Shown: piece after piece, positions 18,405 to 28,200 of the stretch
How positions within the stretch are numbered: position 1 is the stretch's first letter
Layout of the letters: each line of letters starts with the position of its first letter
Assembly: GCA_963205185.1 (NCBI GenBank)
Contig: CAUJHZ010000006.1
Coordinates: 1-64,000 of the forward strand
Length of the DNA stretch: 64,000 bases
Direction: 5' to 3'
DNA from: Planctomycetota bacterium
GTDB lineage: Bacteria > Planctomycetota > Phycisphaerae > Phycisphaerales > UBA5793
The notes under the pieces: generated by a model
Database searches by the model: none
Seen by the model: the letters and a program-made list of their open reading frames with translations, nothing else
What the model was told of the DNA's origin: nothing
Made by a program: the position numbers and the translations under genes

Positions 18405-19709
18405 ATGAAAGACTTCAAACTCCCTGATCTTGGCGAAGGCGTGCATGAGGGGCAGATCGTGCGCCTCATGGTCAAGGCCGGCGAGACTATCCGCGAAGAT
18501 GAACCGCTCATGGAAGTCGAGACGGACAAGGCTTCCGTTGAGATTCCCTCGCCGTTCACCGGCACCATCGCCAAGTGGCACGTGCAGGAAGGGCAACTCG
18601 TGCACGTGGGCGACGTGATGGTGACCGTCGGCGAAGGGGCGGGAGCTTCGGCCGCCGGGTCGCGCGTCGAGACGAAGTCGAGCGCAGCGCCCTCGCGGGT
18701 TCGGAGCGTGGAATCCGCAGAGCATGGCGGCAACGGCGGCGTGGCGGTGGCCGCGCCTCCGGCGCGCCGCGCCCCGGCCTCTCCGGCTGTGCGCAAACTC
18801 GCCCGCCAGCACAACCTCGACATTGAAACAATCGAGGGCAGCGGCCCCAACGGGCGCATCACCCGTGCCGACGTCGAGCGCGCCGCGTCGGGCGCTGCGC
18901 CGGCCCACGCGGCCGAGGCGACCGCCGTTCGCGCATCCGCGGCCGCGGCGCCGGCCATGGCGCCGATCGCCCCTGCGGTGCACCCGCCCGGCGAAGCGGG
19001 GCAAGACCACTGGGGCCCCATCTGCACACAGAAGAATTCGCGAGCCCGCAGCACCATCGCGGCCAACATGGCGCAGTCGTGGTCCACGATCCCGCATGTG
19101 ACCGACAGCGACGACGCCGATGTCACCGAACTCGACCGCCTGCGGCGCGGCTACCCGGCGGCCGAAAACGGCAACCGGAAGATCACGATGCTCGCGTTCA
19201 TCATCCGCGCCGTGGCGCGCGCGCTGACGATGCACCCCGAGTTCAACGCCGTCTTCGATTCCGAGAATGACCAGATCATCTACCGCCGCTACATCAACAT
19301 CGCCGTGGCGGTGCACACGCAGCGCGGCCTGATCACGCCGGTCATCCGCAACACGGATCAACTCGGAATCGTGGCCATCGCTGACGCCCTGAACAAACTG
19401 GCGGAGAAGGCGCGACAAGCATCGTTCACCGTCAACGACACGCGCGGCGGCACGTACACGATCTCCAATCCCGGCGCGCTGGGCGGCAGCCGCTATTCGA
19501 CGCCGATCATCCCGCCGGGCCAGGGCGCGGTCATGGCGCTGGGTCGCACGAGACAGATGCCGTGGATCGTGGACGGGGCGGTTGAGCCGCGCCTCATCCT
19601 GCCGATCAGTCACTCGTTCGATCATCGCATCGCAGACGGCGGGCACGAGGTCGCATTCATGCAGCAGGTCATCGGCTCGCTTGAGAATCCGGCCCGGCTG
19701 CTGCTCTAG
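18405..19709 (+). CDS. pdhC: 2-oxoacid dehydrogenase E2, dihydrolipoyl acyltransferase
   Basis: 434 aa. One lipoyl domain with the modified lysine K42 in METDKASVEIPSP is followed by an Ala/Pro-rich linker and the peripheral subunit-binding domain (SPAVRKLARQHNLDIETIEG). After a second linker comes the catalytic core ending in the active-site motif DHRIADG. It accepts the acyl group from E1 and passes it to CoA. The DHRxxDG catalytic His and Asp are intact. Substrate preference cannot be read. It stands between the E1 pair and E3 on the same strand. Confidence 0.92.
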   Translation: MKDFKLPDLGEGVHEGQIVRLMVKAGETIREDEPLMEVETDKASVEIPSPFTGTIAKWHVQEGQLVHVGDVMVTVGEGAGASAAGSRVETKSSAAPSRVRSVESAEHGGNGGVAVAAPPARRAPASPAVRKLARQHNLDIETIEGSGPNGRITRADVERAASGAAPAHAAEATAVRASAAAAPAMAPIAPAVHPPGEAGQDHWGPICTQKNSRARSTIAANMAQSWSTIPHVTDSDDADVTELDRLRRGYPAAENGNRKITMLAFIIRAVARALTMHPEFNAVFDSENDQIIYRRYINIAVAVHTQRGLITPVIRNTDQLGIVAIADALNKLAEKARQASFTVNDTRGGTYTISNPGALGGSRYSTPIIPPGQGAVMALGRTRQMPWIVDGAVEPRLILPISHSFDHRIADGGHEVAFMQQVIGSLENPARLLL

Positions 19710-19754
19710 TTGCCGCGCTGCGGCAGGAAACACCTCTCAGCGAGAGGCAATCGA

Positions 19755-21134
19755 ATGGTTGTCGGCGAATTCACGCAGGAAGCGAATCTGGTCGCCATCG
19801 GTTCCGGTCCCGGTGGCTACAGCGCCGCATTTCGCGCTGCCGAACTTGGCATCCAGACGGTCATGGTTGACAGCCGCAAGGACCTCGGCGGCATCTGCCT
19901 GCATGCGGGCTGCGTGCCGAGCAAGACGCTGCTGCACATCGCCGAGACGATCGCGCTGGGCCGCCGGGCCGCGGCGTTCGGCGTCGAGTACGGCCAGCCG
20001 CGCATCGATCTGGAGAAGGTGCGCGCCTGGGTGAATCAGTCCACCGATCGGCTGTCAGCCGGCCTGGCGAGCCGGGCGAAGAAACTCGGCGTCGAAGTCA
20101 TCGCAGGCCGGGCCTCGTTCGACGACGGCAGAAACCTCTCGATCCATGGCGGATCGATCCCGCGCCTCAAGTTCCGCAAGGCAATCGTCTCCGTCGGCGC
20201 CCGTCCGCTCGAGCACCCGCAACTGCCTTTCGACGAGCGGATCGTCATCAACCCCTGGCAGGCGCTGCGCGTCGAAACAGTCCCCGCCTCGCTGCTCGTG
20301 CTCGGCGGGGCGGCGCAGGCCATCGAGCTGGCCATGATCTACGCCGCCCTGGGCAGCAAGGTCACGCTGGCCGCGGCCGAAGCACAGATTCTCCCTGCCG
20401 GAGATGCGGACATCGTGCGGCCGCTGCACCGCGCGCTGGTGGACAACCTCAATTCATTGCTTCTGGGCGCCTCCGTAATTTCCGCAACGGTCAAAGAGTC
20501 GGGCGCCGAAGTCACGATCGAGATGAAGGAAGGTCAACGCCAGTTGGAGTTCGACCAGGTCATCGTCGCAATCGGGCAGACGGGCAACACGCACGAACTC
20601 GGTCTCGATCGCACGAAAGTGGAGTGCGATTCGGCGGGGTTCATCACCGTCGATGAGCAGATGCGCACGAGCGAATCGCGCCTGCTGGCGGTGGGCGATG
20701 TCACCGGACCTCCGTGGTCGGCGGATCGGGCGCTGGCGCAGGGTCGCGTCGCGGCTGAAGTCGTGGCCGGCTGGAACAGCGCCTTTGACGCCCTCGCCGC
20801 GCCGCGCGTGGTGTTTACGGATCCAAATGTTGCGTGGTGCGGCCTGACTGAATCTCAAGCGAACGAACAGGGCGTTCCGCACAAGGTGGCCAAGATTCCC
20901 TGGGGCGCTTCAGGTCGGGCCGTGGGCATGAATCGCGTCGATGGCCTGACCAAACTCATCTACGACCCCGACACGAAAGTGGTGCTTGGCGTGGGCATCG
21001 TCGGCGCTGGAGCGGCCGAGATGATCGGCGAAGGCGCGCTCGCGGTCGAGATGGGCGTCGAACTCGACGACCTCGCCGGCACGGTGCACCCGCACCCATC
21101 GATGTGCGAACTGCTCAGCGACGCGGCGCGGTGA
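19755..21134 (+). CDS. lpdA: Dihydrolipoyl dehydrogenase (E3)
   Basis: 459 aa FAD/NAD disulfide oxidoreductase. The FAD motif GSGPGGYSAAFRAAELG is near residue 16, the redox pair C48-x4-C53 is in GGICLHAGCVPSKTL, and the C-terminal His-Glu dyad is in HPHPSMCE. It reoxidises the E2 lipoyl groups with NAD. The redox motif is atypical (LHAG instead of the usual LNVG), suggesting a specialised paralogue. ATG 19755 is preferred, with GAGAGG upstream. Confidence 0.9.
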   Translation: MVVGEFTQEANLVAIGSGPGGYSAAFRAAELGIQTVMVDSRKDLGGICLHAGCVPSKTLLHIAETIALGRRAAAFGVEYGQPRIDLEKVRAWVNQSTDRLSAGLASRAKKLGVEVIAGRASFDDGRNLSIHGGSIPRLKFRKAIVSVGARPLEHPQLPFDERIVINPWQALRVETVPASLLVLGGAAQAIELAMIYAALGSKVTLAAAEAQILPAGDADIVRPLHRALVDNLNSLLLGASVISATVKESGAEVTIEMKEGQRQLEFDQVIVAIGQTGNTHELGLDRTKVECDSAGFITVDEQMRTSESRLLAVGDVTGPPWSADRALAQGRVAAEVVAGWNSAFDALAAPRVVFTDPNVAWCGLTESQANEQGVPHKVAKIPWGASGRAVGMNRVDGLTKLIYDPDTKVVLGVGIVGAGAAEMIGEGALAVEMGVELDDLAGTVHPHPSMCELLSDAAR

Positions 21135-21168
21135 AGCGCACCACGCCACGCGCGGCGGGCGGACGTTT

Positions 21169-21765
21169 TCACTTCTGCTCGTGCTTGGGCGCGTAATCGT
21201 GCAGCGGCACCTTTGGTCGGTTCGGCTCAAATTCGCGCAGCGGCGGCACTTCTTTGAAACTCGCACTGTAGTTGCGGGCAAGCTGCTGATAGATTCGCGT
21301 GCCCTCGGTCTTCCATCGGACCTCGTCTTCGCTCAGTTCGCGGATCGGCTTGGCGGGGATGCCGGCCACGAGCGTGCGCGGCGGCACGACCATCCCGGCC
21401 CGCACAAAACTCAGAGCCGCGACGAAAGCCTCTTCGCCGATGACCGCGTCATCCATGACCACCGCCATCATGCCGACCATCGCGTTGCGCCTGATGGTGC
21501 AACTGTGCAGCACCGCGCCGTGACCGATGTGGCCGTCCTCTTCGACCACGACGTTCTTGCCGGGAAAGCAGTGCAGCGTGCAGTTGTCCTGCACGTTGGA
21601 GCCGGCCTTGAGTACGAGTTGGCCGATGTCGCCGCGCAGCGAAGCGCCGGGCCCGACGAGGCAGCCCGGTCCGACCACTACGTCGCCGATGAGCGAAGCC
21701 GTGGGGTGGATGAACGCCGTCGCATCCACCACCGGCCGCACTCCCATGAATTCGTAACACGGCAT
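21169..21765 (-). CDS. paaY: PaaY-type hexapeptide-repeat thioesterase
   Basis: 198 aa left-handed beta-helix (gamma carbonic anhydrase-like) protein. MPCYEFMGVRPVVDATAFIH, NVQDNCTLHCFPGKN and EEDGHIGHGAVLHSC match PaaY, with the metal-binding histidines in place. PaaY hydrolyses the dead-end 2-hydroxycyclohepta-1,4,6-triene-1-formyl-CoA that forms when ring cleavage stalls. It is convergent with lpdA (34-bp gap) and lies downstream of paaN on the same strand. AAGGTG lies 9 nt before ATG. Confidence 0.92.
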   Translation of the reverse strand: MPCYEFMGVRPVVDATAFIHPTASLIGDVVVGPGCLVGPGASLRGDIGQLVLKAGSNVQDNCTLHCFPGKNVVVEEDGHIGHGAVLHSCTIRRNAMVGMMAVVMDDAVIGEEAFVAALSFVRAGMVVPPRTLVAGIPAKPIRELSEDEVRWKTEGTRIYQQLARNYSASFKEVPPLREFEPNRPKVPLHDYAPKHEQK

Positions 21766-21786
21766 GCGATGACACCTTAGACCTTC

Positions 21787-21943
21787 ACCACAATGTCACA
21801 ACAGAGACACGAAGAGATTCGGAATAGCCGCAAGAAGGCACAGAAGTCTCAAAAGGGAAGATATCCAGAGGAATCGAGAATTCGCAATCCGTCCGGCCAA
21901 GCACTCCCCATTTGTGCATTCTGAGCCTCTTTGCGGCTAAGCC
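21787..21943. repeat. Intergenic repeat cluster between paaN and paaY
   Basis: It contains two related purine-rich copies (21787-21817 and 21826-21847) and an inverted copy at 21917-21943. The right copy matches the second left copy at about 18 of 23 positions by eye. The composition is like the spacers at 17127-17216 and 18250-18381. Confidence 0.5.
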
Positions 21944-21950
21944 TTCCATC

Positions 21951-23624
21951 TCAATTTGCGATAGGCATCCGGCTCTGAACGATGCGGAAGCGGCCGGCGA
22001 CGAAAGCGCTGTCGCACAGCGTCGCATTGCCCGCCGGATTGGCGCCCGAAACATGGAAGTCGCTGAACGCCGCAGCCTGGTTTACCCAGATCGAGCCCGT
22101 GAGATTGGTCGAGAGCGGCACGCCGGCGTCGGCGGTCGCGTGTTCGGCTTTCTCGATCACGTCCGGATTCGTCGAATAGAGCGCACACGTGATGGCGCCC
22201 TGAGTCCTGGCCACTTCAGCCGCCAGCCGGATGCTCTCATCCGTGTTGGCAGTCGCGATGACATAGGCGATTGGGCCGAACATCTCTCGGGCGAACCTGT
22301 CCCGGTCCCCGCTGTCGGTCTTGAGAATGAGCGGGCTGCGAACGCGGGCCTTGGGGAACGCATCGTTGGTCACGGGCGTCGATTCGCGCAGCACCGTCAG
22401 ACCTTCACTCCTGGCCTGATCGATGCGCCTCGCCGTGTTTTCATTCTGAATCGCCCCGAGCACCTCGGCGGCTCGCTTCGGCTCGCCGAGGAACCAGTCC
22501 ACTGCCTTGACCAGCGCGCCGGCCACTTCATCGAAGGACTTGTGGCCTTCGCTCGTCTCGATTCCCTCGCGCGGGATGAAGATATTCTGGCTCGTTGTGC
22601 ACATCTGGCCAGAGTACAGGCTCAGCGTGAAAGCGAGATTGCCGGTGACGGCCTTGAGATTATCCACGCTGTCGATGATGACTGAGTTCACGCCTGCCTT
22701 TTCGGTGTAGACGATCGCGTGCTTCGCGTTCTGCTCGATCCAATCGCCAAAGGCGCTGCCGCCGGTGTAGTCGATGATCTTCACCTCGGGCCGCTGCACG
22801 ATGTCTTTGGTGATCGGCGCGCTGATTTCATCGGCGGCGAGGGTGATCACGTTTGGATCGAAGCCGGCCTCTGTGAGCACCTGCCGCGCCACGTCCACGG
22901 TGATTGCCAGCGGCAGGATCGCGCCGGGGTGGGGCTTGACCACGACGGCGTTACCCGTGGCAAGGCTCGCGAAGATCCCGGGATAGCCGTTCCACGTCGG
23001 GAATGTCGAGCAGCCGATGGTCAGCGCGATGCCGCGAGGCACGATGCGAAATGTTTTGCGCAGCGTGACTGTCTCTTCCTTGCCCACGCGCTTGGACCAC
23101 GTCGCCTCTGCGGGCGTGCGCTTCATCTCGTCCCATGCATAGGCCACGGCTTCGAGGCCGCGATCCTGGGCGTGGGGCCCTCCGGCCTGAAAGGCCATCA
23201 TCCACCCCTGCCCGGTCGTGTGCATGACCGCGAGCGCCATCTCGAAACTGCGCTGGTTGAGGCGGTGGAGAATCTCAAGACAGACGCCCACGCGATCTTC
23301 AACGCTCGCCTGCTTCCACGCTTGCTCGGCGCGATTGACGACGGCGAAGAGTTCGTTGAGTTCGACCTTGGGATAAGTGATGCCGAGATCAAAGCCGTAT
23401 GGCGACGCTTCGGCGCCCGTGCGGCCCGCCCCCGGATGGCCCGGCAGGTCGAACGGCTGGTTGAGTCGCGCTTCGAACGCTTTCTGGCCGTCGTCCTTCG
23501 CCGTCTCGCCGTAGACCTTGCCGCTGGGTATCTCGGGGTAGGCGCTCCAGCAGGTGCGGCTGTGGATGGCTTCGACCGCCCGGGTCAGCGTGTCGCGATG
23601 TGTTTCAAAGAATGTGTGGGTCAC
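21951..23624 (-). CDS. paaN: PaaN-type aldehyde dehydrogenase of phenylacetate degradation
   Basis: 557 aa, all aldehyde dehydrogenase-like. The family-specific N-terminus (FFETHRDTLTRAVEAIHSR, WSAYPEIPSG) and the nucleophile region SLYSGQMCTTSQN match the PaaN subfamily. It oxidises the open-chain semialdehyde formed after oxepin ring opening to 3-oxo-5,6-dehydrosuberyl-CoA. Unlike PaaZ there is no C-terminal MaoC hydrolase domain, so the ring-opening hydrolase must be another protein. It starts at GTG 23624 with AAGGA upstream. tRNA-Arg(CCU) lies immediately upstream on the same strand. Confidence 0.9.
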   Translation of the reverse strand: MTHTFFETHRDTLTRAVEAIHSRTCWSAYPEIPSGKVYGETAKDDGQKAFEARLNQPFDLPGHPGAGRTGAEASPYGFDLGITYPKVELNELFAVVNRAEQAWKQASVEDRVGVCLEILHRLNQRSFEMALAVMHTTGQGWMMAFQAGGPHAQDRGLEAVAYAWDEMKRTPAEATWSKRVGKEETVTLRKTFRIVPRGIALTIGCSTFPTWNGYPGIFASLATGNAVVVKPHPGAILPLAITVDVARQVLTEAGFDPNVITLAADEISAPITKDIVQRPEVKIIDYTGGSAFGDWIEQNAKHAIVYTEKAGVNSVIIDSVDNLKAVTGNLAFTLSLYSGQMCTTSQNIFIPREGIETSEGHKSFDEVAGALVKAVDWFLGEPKRAAEVLGAIQNENTARRIDQARSEGLTVLRESTPVTNDAFPKARVRSPLILKTDSGDRDRFAREMFGPIAYVIATANTDESIRLAAEVARTQGAITCALYSTNPDVIEKAEHATADAGVPLSTNLTGSIWVNQAAAFSDFHVSGANPAGNATLCDSAFVAGRFRIVQSRMPIAN

Positions 23625-23654
23625 GATCGATCCTTGAGATGTCGTTTCTGAAAG

Positions 23655-23728
23655 CGCACCCGGGAGGATTCGAACCTCCGACCTGCGATTTAGGAAACCG
23701 CTGCTCTATCCTGCTGAGCTACGGGTGC
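23655..23728 (-). tRNA. tRNA-Arg (anticodon CCU)
   Basis: 74 nt cloverleaf. The acceptor stem pairs GCACCCG with CGGGTGC, the D stem GCTC/GAGC and the anticodon stem GCGGT/ATCGC with loop TTCCTAA (anticodon CCU). The T arm is GGAGG-TTCGAAT-CCTCC and the discriminator is G. CCA is not encoded. It reads arginine AGG codons. Confidence 0.95.
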
Positions 23729-23862
23729 CCCCCGGCGGCCGCGCCGCTGAGCAAAGATACGGCCGACGCGCGGCGTAAGCCAGCGCCGAGAGCGATTGCC
23801 CGTTCGGAGATGGGTGCTACCCTCATTTTCCGTGGTGGGGTCGATGTGCCGCGCCATGCGTT

Positions 23863-23936
23863 GCGCCCGTAGCTCAATTGGACAGAGCATCGGTCTTCGG
23901 AACCGAGGGTTGCAGGTTCGAGTCCTGCCGGGCGCG
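23863..23936 (+). tRNA. tRNA-Arg (anticodon UCG)
   Basis: 74 nt cloverleaf. The acceptor stem pairs GCGCCCG with CGGGCGC, the D stem is GCTC/GAGC and the anticodon stem TCGGT/ACCGA with loop CTTCGGA (anticodon TCG in DNA). The T arm is GCAGG-TTCGAGT-CCTGC and the discriminator is G. CCA is not encoded. It is divergent from the tRNA-Arg(CCU) gene, 134 bp away. Confidence 0.95.
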
Positions 23937-23997
23937 TTGCCGATAATGCCATCGACGGACTCGCAGGCGCCGCGTGGCGCCGGACAAAGGAGCGTCG

Positions 23998-25182
23998 ATG
24001 AGCCGCACTGGCCACAAGCGTCGCAAGATCGCCCGGCGTCGCATGAAGCGACCTCCACCCGGCGCCAAGCCCGGCACCATCGCGATCGATCCGGCTGCGA
24101 CCCCGTCGCTCATCCGCGTGATGGCCTGTTCGCCGACGGCGTGCAGCGATGTCGAGATCAAGAACCCGGCCGAACTCTCGCTCGACGCCGTCAAAGGCGG
24201 CACGCGGTGGATCAACATCGATGGCGTGGGCAGCAGCGCCACAATTTCGACGGTCGGTTCGATGATCGGCCTGCACATGCTCACCGTCGCCGACATCTGC
24301 AACGTGTACCAGCGGCCCAAAGTTGAGGAATATGACGACTACATCTACCTCGTCATTCGCATGCCCCACGCCGACGGCGTGCTGAGCACCGAGCAGGTCA
24401 GCATCTGTCTGCGGGCCGATCTGGTGGCGACGTTCCAGGAGCGGCCGGGCGACTGCTTTGACCCGATCCGCGCCCGCATTCACGAGAGCAACAGCCGCAT
24501 CTGCGCCCGCGGCCCGGACTACCTGGCCTATGCGCTGATCGACGCCGTTATCGACTCGTACTTTCCGATTCTCGAAGGCATCGGCGACCGGCTGGAGCTG
24601 CTCGAGGAGCGCGTGTTCGCCGCCGCCGACGAGCACGTGCTGAGCGAGTTGCACAGCATCCGGCGCGACCTGGTCACGCTGCGGCGGGCGGTCTGGCCGC
24701 TGCGCGACCCGCTCAACCTGCTGCTGCGGAGCGAAACGAAACTCGTCTCCGCCGAGACCCGGATATTCCTGCGCGACTGTTACGACCACGTCGTGCAGAT
24801 CATCGATCTCATCGAGACGCACCGCGAGATCTGCGGCAGCCTCATGGAGGTCTACCTCTCGCAACTGAGCCAGCGCACCAACGAGGTCATGAAGGTGCTG
24901 GCCATCATCGGCACCGTGTTCATGCCGTTGACGTTTGTCGTCGGAGTGTACGGGATGAACTTCGACACGAGCGTGTCGCCATGGAACATGCCCGAACTTG
25001 AATGGCGGTGGGGGTATCCCGCCATTTGGGCCGTGATGATCGCCGTTGCCATGGGCACGCTGTGGATCTTCCGCCGATTCGGGTGGATCGGCCGCCGCCG
25101 CCGCGAGAACTCGAACGGAATCGTGCACCACGCCGCCAACGGCGCGGACCGCTCGAACACAAACGGCCACGGCAGCGCATAG
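23998..25182 (+). CDS. corA: CorA-family magnesium/divalent cation channel
   Basis: 394 aa. A large cytoplasmic funnel domain is followed by two C-terminal membrane helices. The signature GMN is at residues 319-321 (VVGVYGMNFDTS), directly after TM1, and TM2 follows (WAVMIAVAMGTLWIF). It forms a pentameric Mg2+ channel in the inner membrane. ATG 23998 is preferred, with AAAGGAG upstream. The basic N-terminal extension (RRKIARRRMKRPPPG) is longer than in typical CorA. It starts 61 bp after the tRNA-Arg(UCG) gene. Confidence 0.92.
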   Translation: MSRTGHKRRKIARRRMKRPPPGAKPGTIAIDPAATPSLIRVMACSPTACSDVEIKNPAELSLDAVKGGTRWINIDGVGSSATISTVGSMIGLHMLTVADICNVYQRPKVEEYDDYIYLVIRMPHADGVLSTEQVSICLRADLVATFQERPGDCFDPIRARIHESNSRICARGPDYLAYALIDAVIDSYFPILEGIGDRLELLEERVFAAADEHVLSELHSIRRDLVTLRRAVWPLRDPLNLLLRSETKLVSAETRIFLRDCYDHVVQIIDLIETHREICGSLMEVYLSQLSQRTNEVMKVLAIIGTVFMPLTFVVGVYGMNFDTSVSPWNMPELEWRWGYPAIWAVMIAVAMGTLWIFRRFGWIGRRRRENSNGIVHHAANGADRSNTNGHGSA

Positions 25183-25208
25183 CGGCTCCCGCTGTGGCGC
25201 GCCGGCCC

Positions 25209-25214
25209 TACTAT
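25209..25214 (+). promoter_or_regulatory. -10 box, probably leaderless start of the MscS-type gene
   Basis: TACTAT ends 6 nt before ATG 25221. There is no Shine-Dalgarno sequence between them. Confidence 0.4.
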
Positions 25215-25220
25215 CAACCC

Positions 25221-28200
25221 ATGCTGCGGTGGGATCATCGGCACAGCAAGTCGGGTGGGGTGAACAGGGCGGAGCTGCTGCTTCTGGCCGTGGCGGCGTG
25301 GCTGTCGCTGGCGGCGCCGATTGCCGCGCAGGACGCCCAGCCGCCCGCGCCCCCGCCTGACATCCGCGCGCTGGTTGAGGAGATCCTCCCCAAACTCTCC
25401 GAAGCGGAGCGCGTGCCGTTTGGCGATGCGCTCGAAGCGCTTTCAGGCCTCGAAGAGTCCCGCAAGGCCGATGCGCGCGTCCGGCTCGGGGAGCTCTCGG
25501 CTGATCTCAAGAATATCGAAGCCTCGCTGAACAAGATAGAAGACCTCGACCAGCGCATTGCCAACGCTCCGCTGCTGCTTGAGCAGATCCGCGGCGAACT
25601 GGCGCTGCCACCTGCGGCGATCGAGATCCCTCCTGGCCAGACGGTTCAGCAGCTCGAGCAGGGCGTCTCGCAGGCCGAGGCCGAACTGAAGGCCGCCCGC
25701 GAGGATGTGACCAACCTCGACGAAGAGTCGAGGAAGCGCGACCTGCTCCGGGAAGAGATTCCGACCGCCATCGCAAGGTTGCGTCAGGACATCGAAACGC
25801 TCGACGACGAGATCAAGAGCGGCCGCGCATTGGGCGCCATCGACCCGCTCTCGCGCCTCGAACTGCTGCAGCAGATCGTGCATCGCCGCGCCCTTGAGCA
25901 GAAGATTGCAGAAGTTGAGAAGGAGCAGCAGTCGATCGAGGTCCGGCGTGAGACCCTTCGGGCCCGGCAGGATCGCGCCGCCCGCCGCGTGAGCCAGGCG
26001 GATAAGCGCCTCGAAGCGTGGCGCCGGGCCCTGAACGAGGCGCGCGAAGCCCAGGCGCGGCGGGTGGCTCAGGAAGCGCGCCAGGCGCTGCAGCAGGCCG
26101 CCGATCTGCACCCCGTCATCCAGGACCTGCTCAAGAAGCGCACCGAACTGGCCAGCCGCCACGAGCAGTTGATTGGCCAGTTCCAGCAGGCGCAGAAGGC
26201 AAGTCAGTCGCTCGAAGGGGCCGTCCGCGATGTCCGCGCGCAGTTCTCGCGCAGTTTCGAGGAGATCGATCGAGCGGGGCTGACCAACACGATCGGGCTC
26301 ATCCTCGGCCGGCGGCGCGGCGACCTGCCCAACGTGCGGACGCTGCGCCAGGAGATGCGCCAGCGGCAGCAGCGCCTTTCCGAGGCCCTGGGAGAGCAGT
26401 TCAAATACGAGCGCGAACTCGATGAGATCCGCAATATCGATGCAGCCGTCGAGCGGAAGATGGAGTCGATCGAGTCGGACATGTCGCGCGACGAGCACGA
26501 TGTGGTTCGCGAGCGCATTACCGAAGAATTGCGCGCCCAGAGCACGTTGCTGACGAGCCTGATCGAAACGCTGCGCGACCTGAGTGACGAACTCTCGGAC
26601 GCGGACGCTGCCGAGCGGGCGCTGCTTGAGGTGACGCAAGAGTACACGGCATTCATTGACGAGCGGATCCTGTGGATCCGCAGCACGGCGCCGCTCAGTT
26701 GGTCGGACCTCCGCGCTGCAGGCGAGAATCTTTCGCAATTCGCCGACCCGACGCTCTGGCAACGAACATACATCGCATTTCGGGAGGGCGCGAAGCGGGA
26801 TCCCGTGCCGTACCTCGTCCTGACGGTTCCGCTGGTGGCGTGGATTCTGCTCATGCTCTCGAGCGGGCGCATCGGCCGAGCCCGCCAGGCGCTGGCGGAT
26901 GAACTGACGCAGGATCGCCTGCGGCCGTCGTTCAAGCCGACACTCAAGGCGATCGGGCTTCTGCTGCTCGGTTCGCTGCGCTGGCCGCTGCTCATGCTCC
27001 TCGTCGCTCAGATCCTCGCCGTCAGCCCGGATGCGCCGCCGGCGATTCAGTCGCTTGTTGAGGCGCTGCGCGCCACATCCGTGGTCTGGCTGGCGCTCGA
27101 AGTGCAGAGGAAGGCCTGCCGCAGCGGCGGGTTCGCAGAAGTGCACCTCCGCTGGCCGCGCGATTCGGTCGCGGCGGCGCGGCGGCAGATCCTCTGGCTC
27201 GAGTGCGTCGTCGTGCCGCTCGACATCGTGTTCCGCGTCGTCAGCAGCGAAGGCCATGAACTGACGAGCGAGCCGCTGGCGCGACTCACATTCATCGCGG
27301 GCATGATCGCCCTGTCGCTGTTCATGCAGCGCGTGCTCCGTCCGCACGGCCCGATTCTGCGGCCCTATTTCGCGCGGCTGCGCGGCAGCTGGCTGACGCG
27401 ACTGAGCGGGCTGTGGTTCTTCGTACTCGTCTGTCTGCCGCTGTTCTTGGCGGTTTTGACCGGGCTGGGCTATTTCTACTCCGCCAAGCGCCTCCAGGAG
27501 GGCCTCAGCGCCACGCTCGGGCTCGGCCTGGTCATGGTCATTGTCTCCGCCCTCTTCTACCGCTGGCTCTGGGTGACGCGTCGTCGCGTTGCGATCGATC
27601 AGGCGCTCAAGCGCCGGGCCGCGGCGCAGGAGCAGGCGGAGAGCGAAGAGCAGAACCCGGCCGAGGCTGCCGTGATATCCGAAGAGGAAATCGATCTGCC
27701 CGCAGCCAACGCGCAGACGCTGCAGCTCTTCCGCAGCGCCGCGGTGCTCGTGACGCTCATCGCGCTGTGGGGCATCTGGAACAACGTGCTGCCGGCGCTG
27801 GGGCTGCTCGATCAGTTCGAACTCTGGCCGCGCTTCGGACCCGTCGAAGTGGTCAGCGAGCGGCCGCAAAGCCTTCAGCAGGTCGAGAAGGAAACGGCGC
27901 CGTCGGGCGCCAGATCGACGGGCGGCGAGAGCGCCCCGTCGCCGCCGGAGGCTTCATCCGGCAGCGGCTCATCGAGCGGAGGCAGTTTGTCGCTGCCCGG
28001 GCTCGGGTCGTCCTCCGAGAAGAGCGGCGCCGCCGAACGTTCGGCGGTGGAGCGCGTGACGATCGCCGACCTCGCGATGGCGATCATCATCGGCATCACG
28101 ACGCTCATTCTCACCCGCAATATTCCCGGCCTGCTCGAAATCGCGCTGCTCCAGCGCCTGCCTCTGGATGCGGGCAGCCGGTATGCCGTTTCGACGATCG

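Noticed and set aside
25443-27869. An 808-codon minus-strand frame opposite the MscS-type gene
   Set aside because: It is the antisense of a clear coiled-coil and channel protein; its Arg/Gln-rich sequence is what this frame gives in high-GC DNA.
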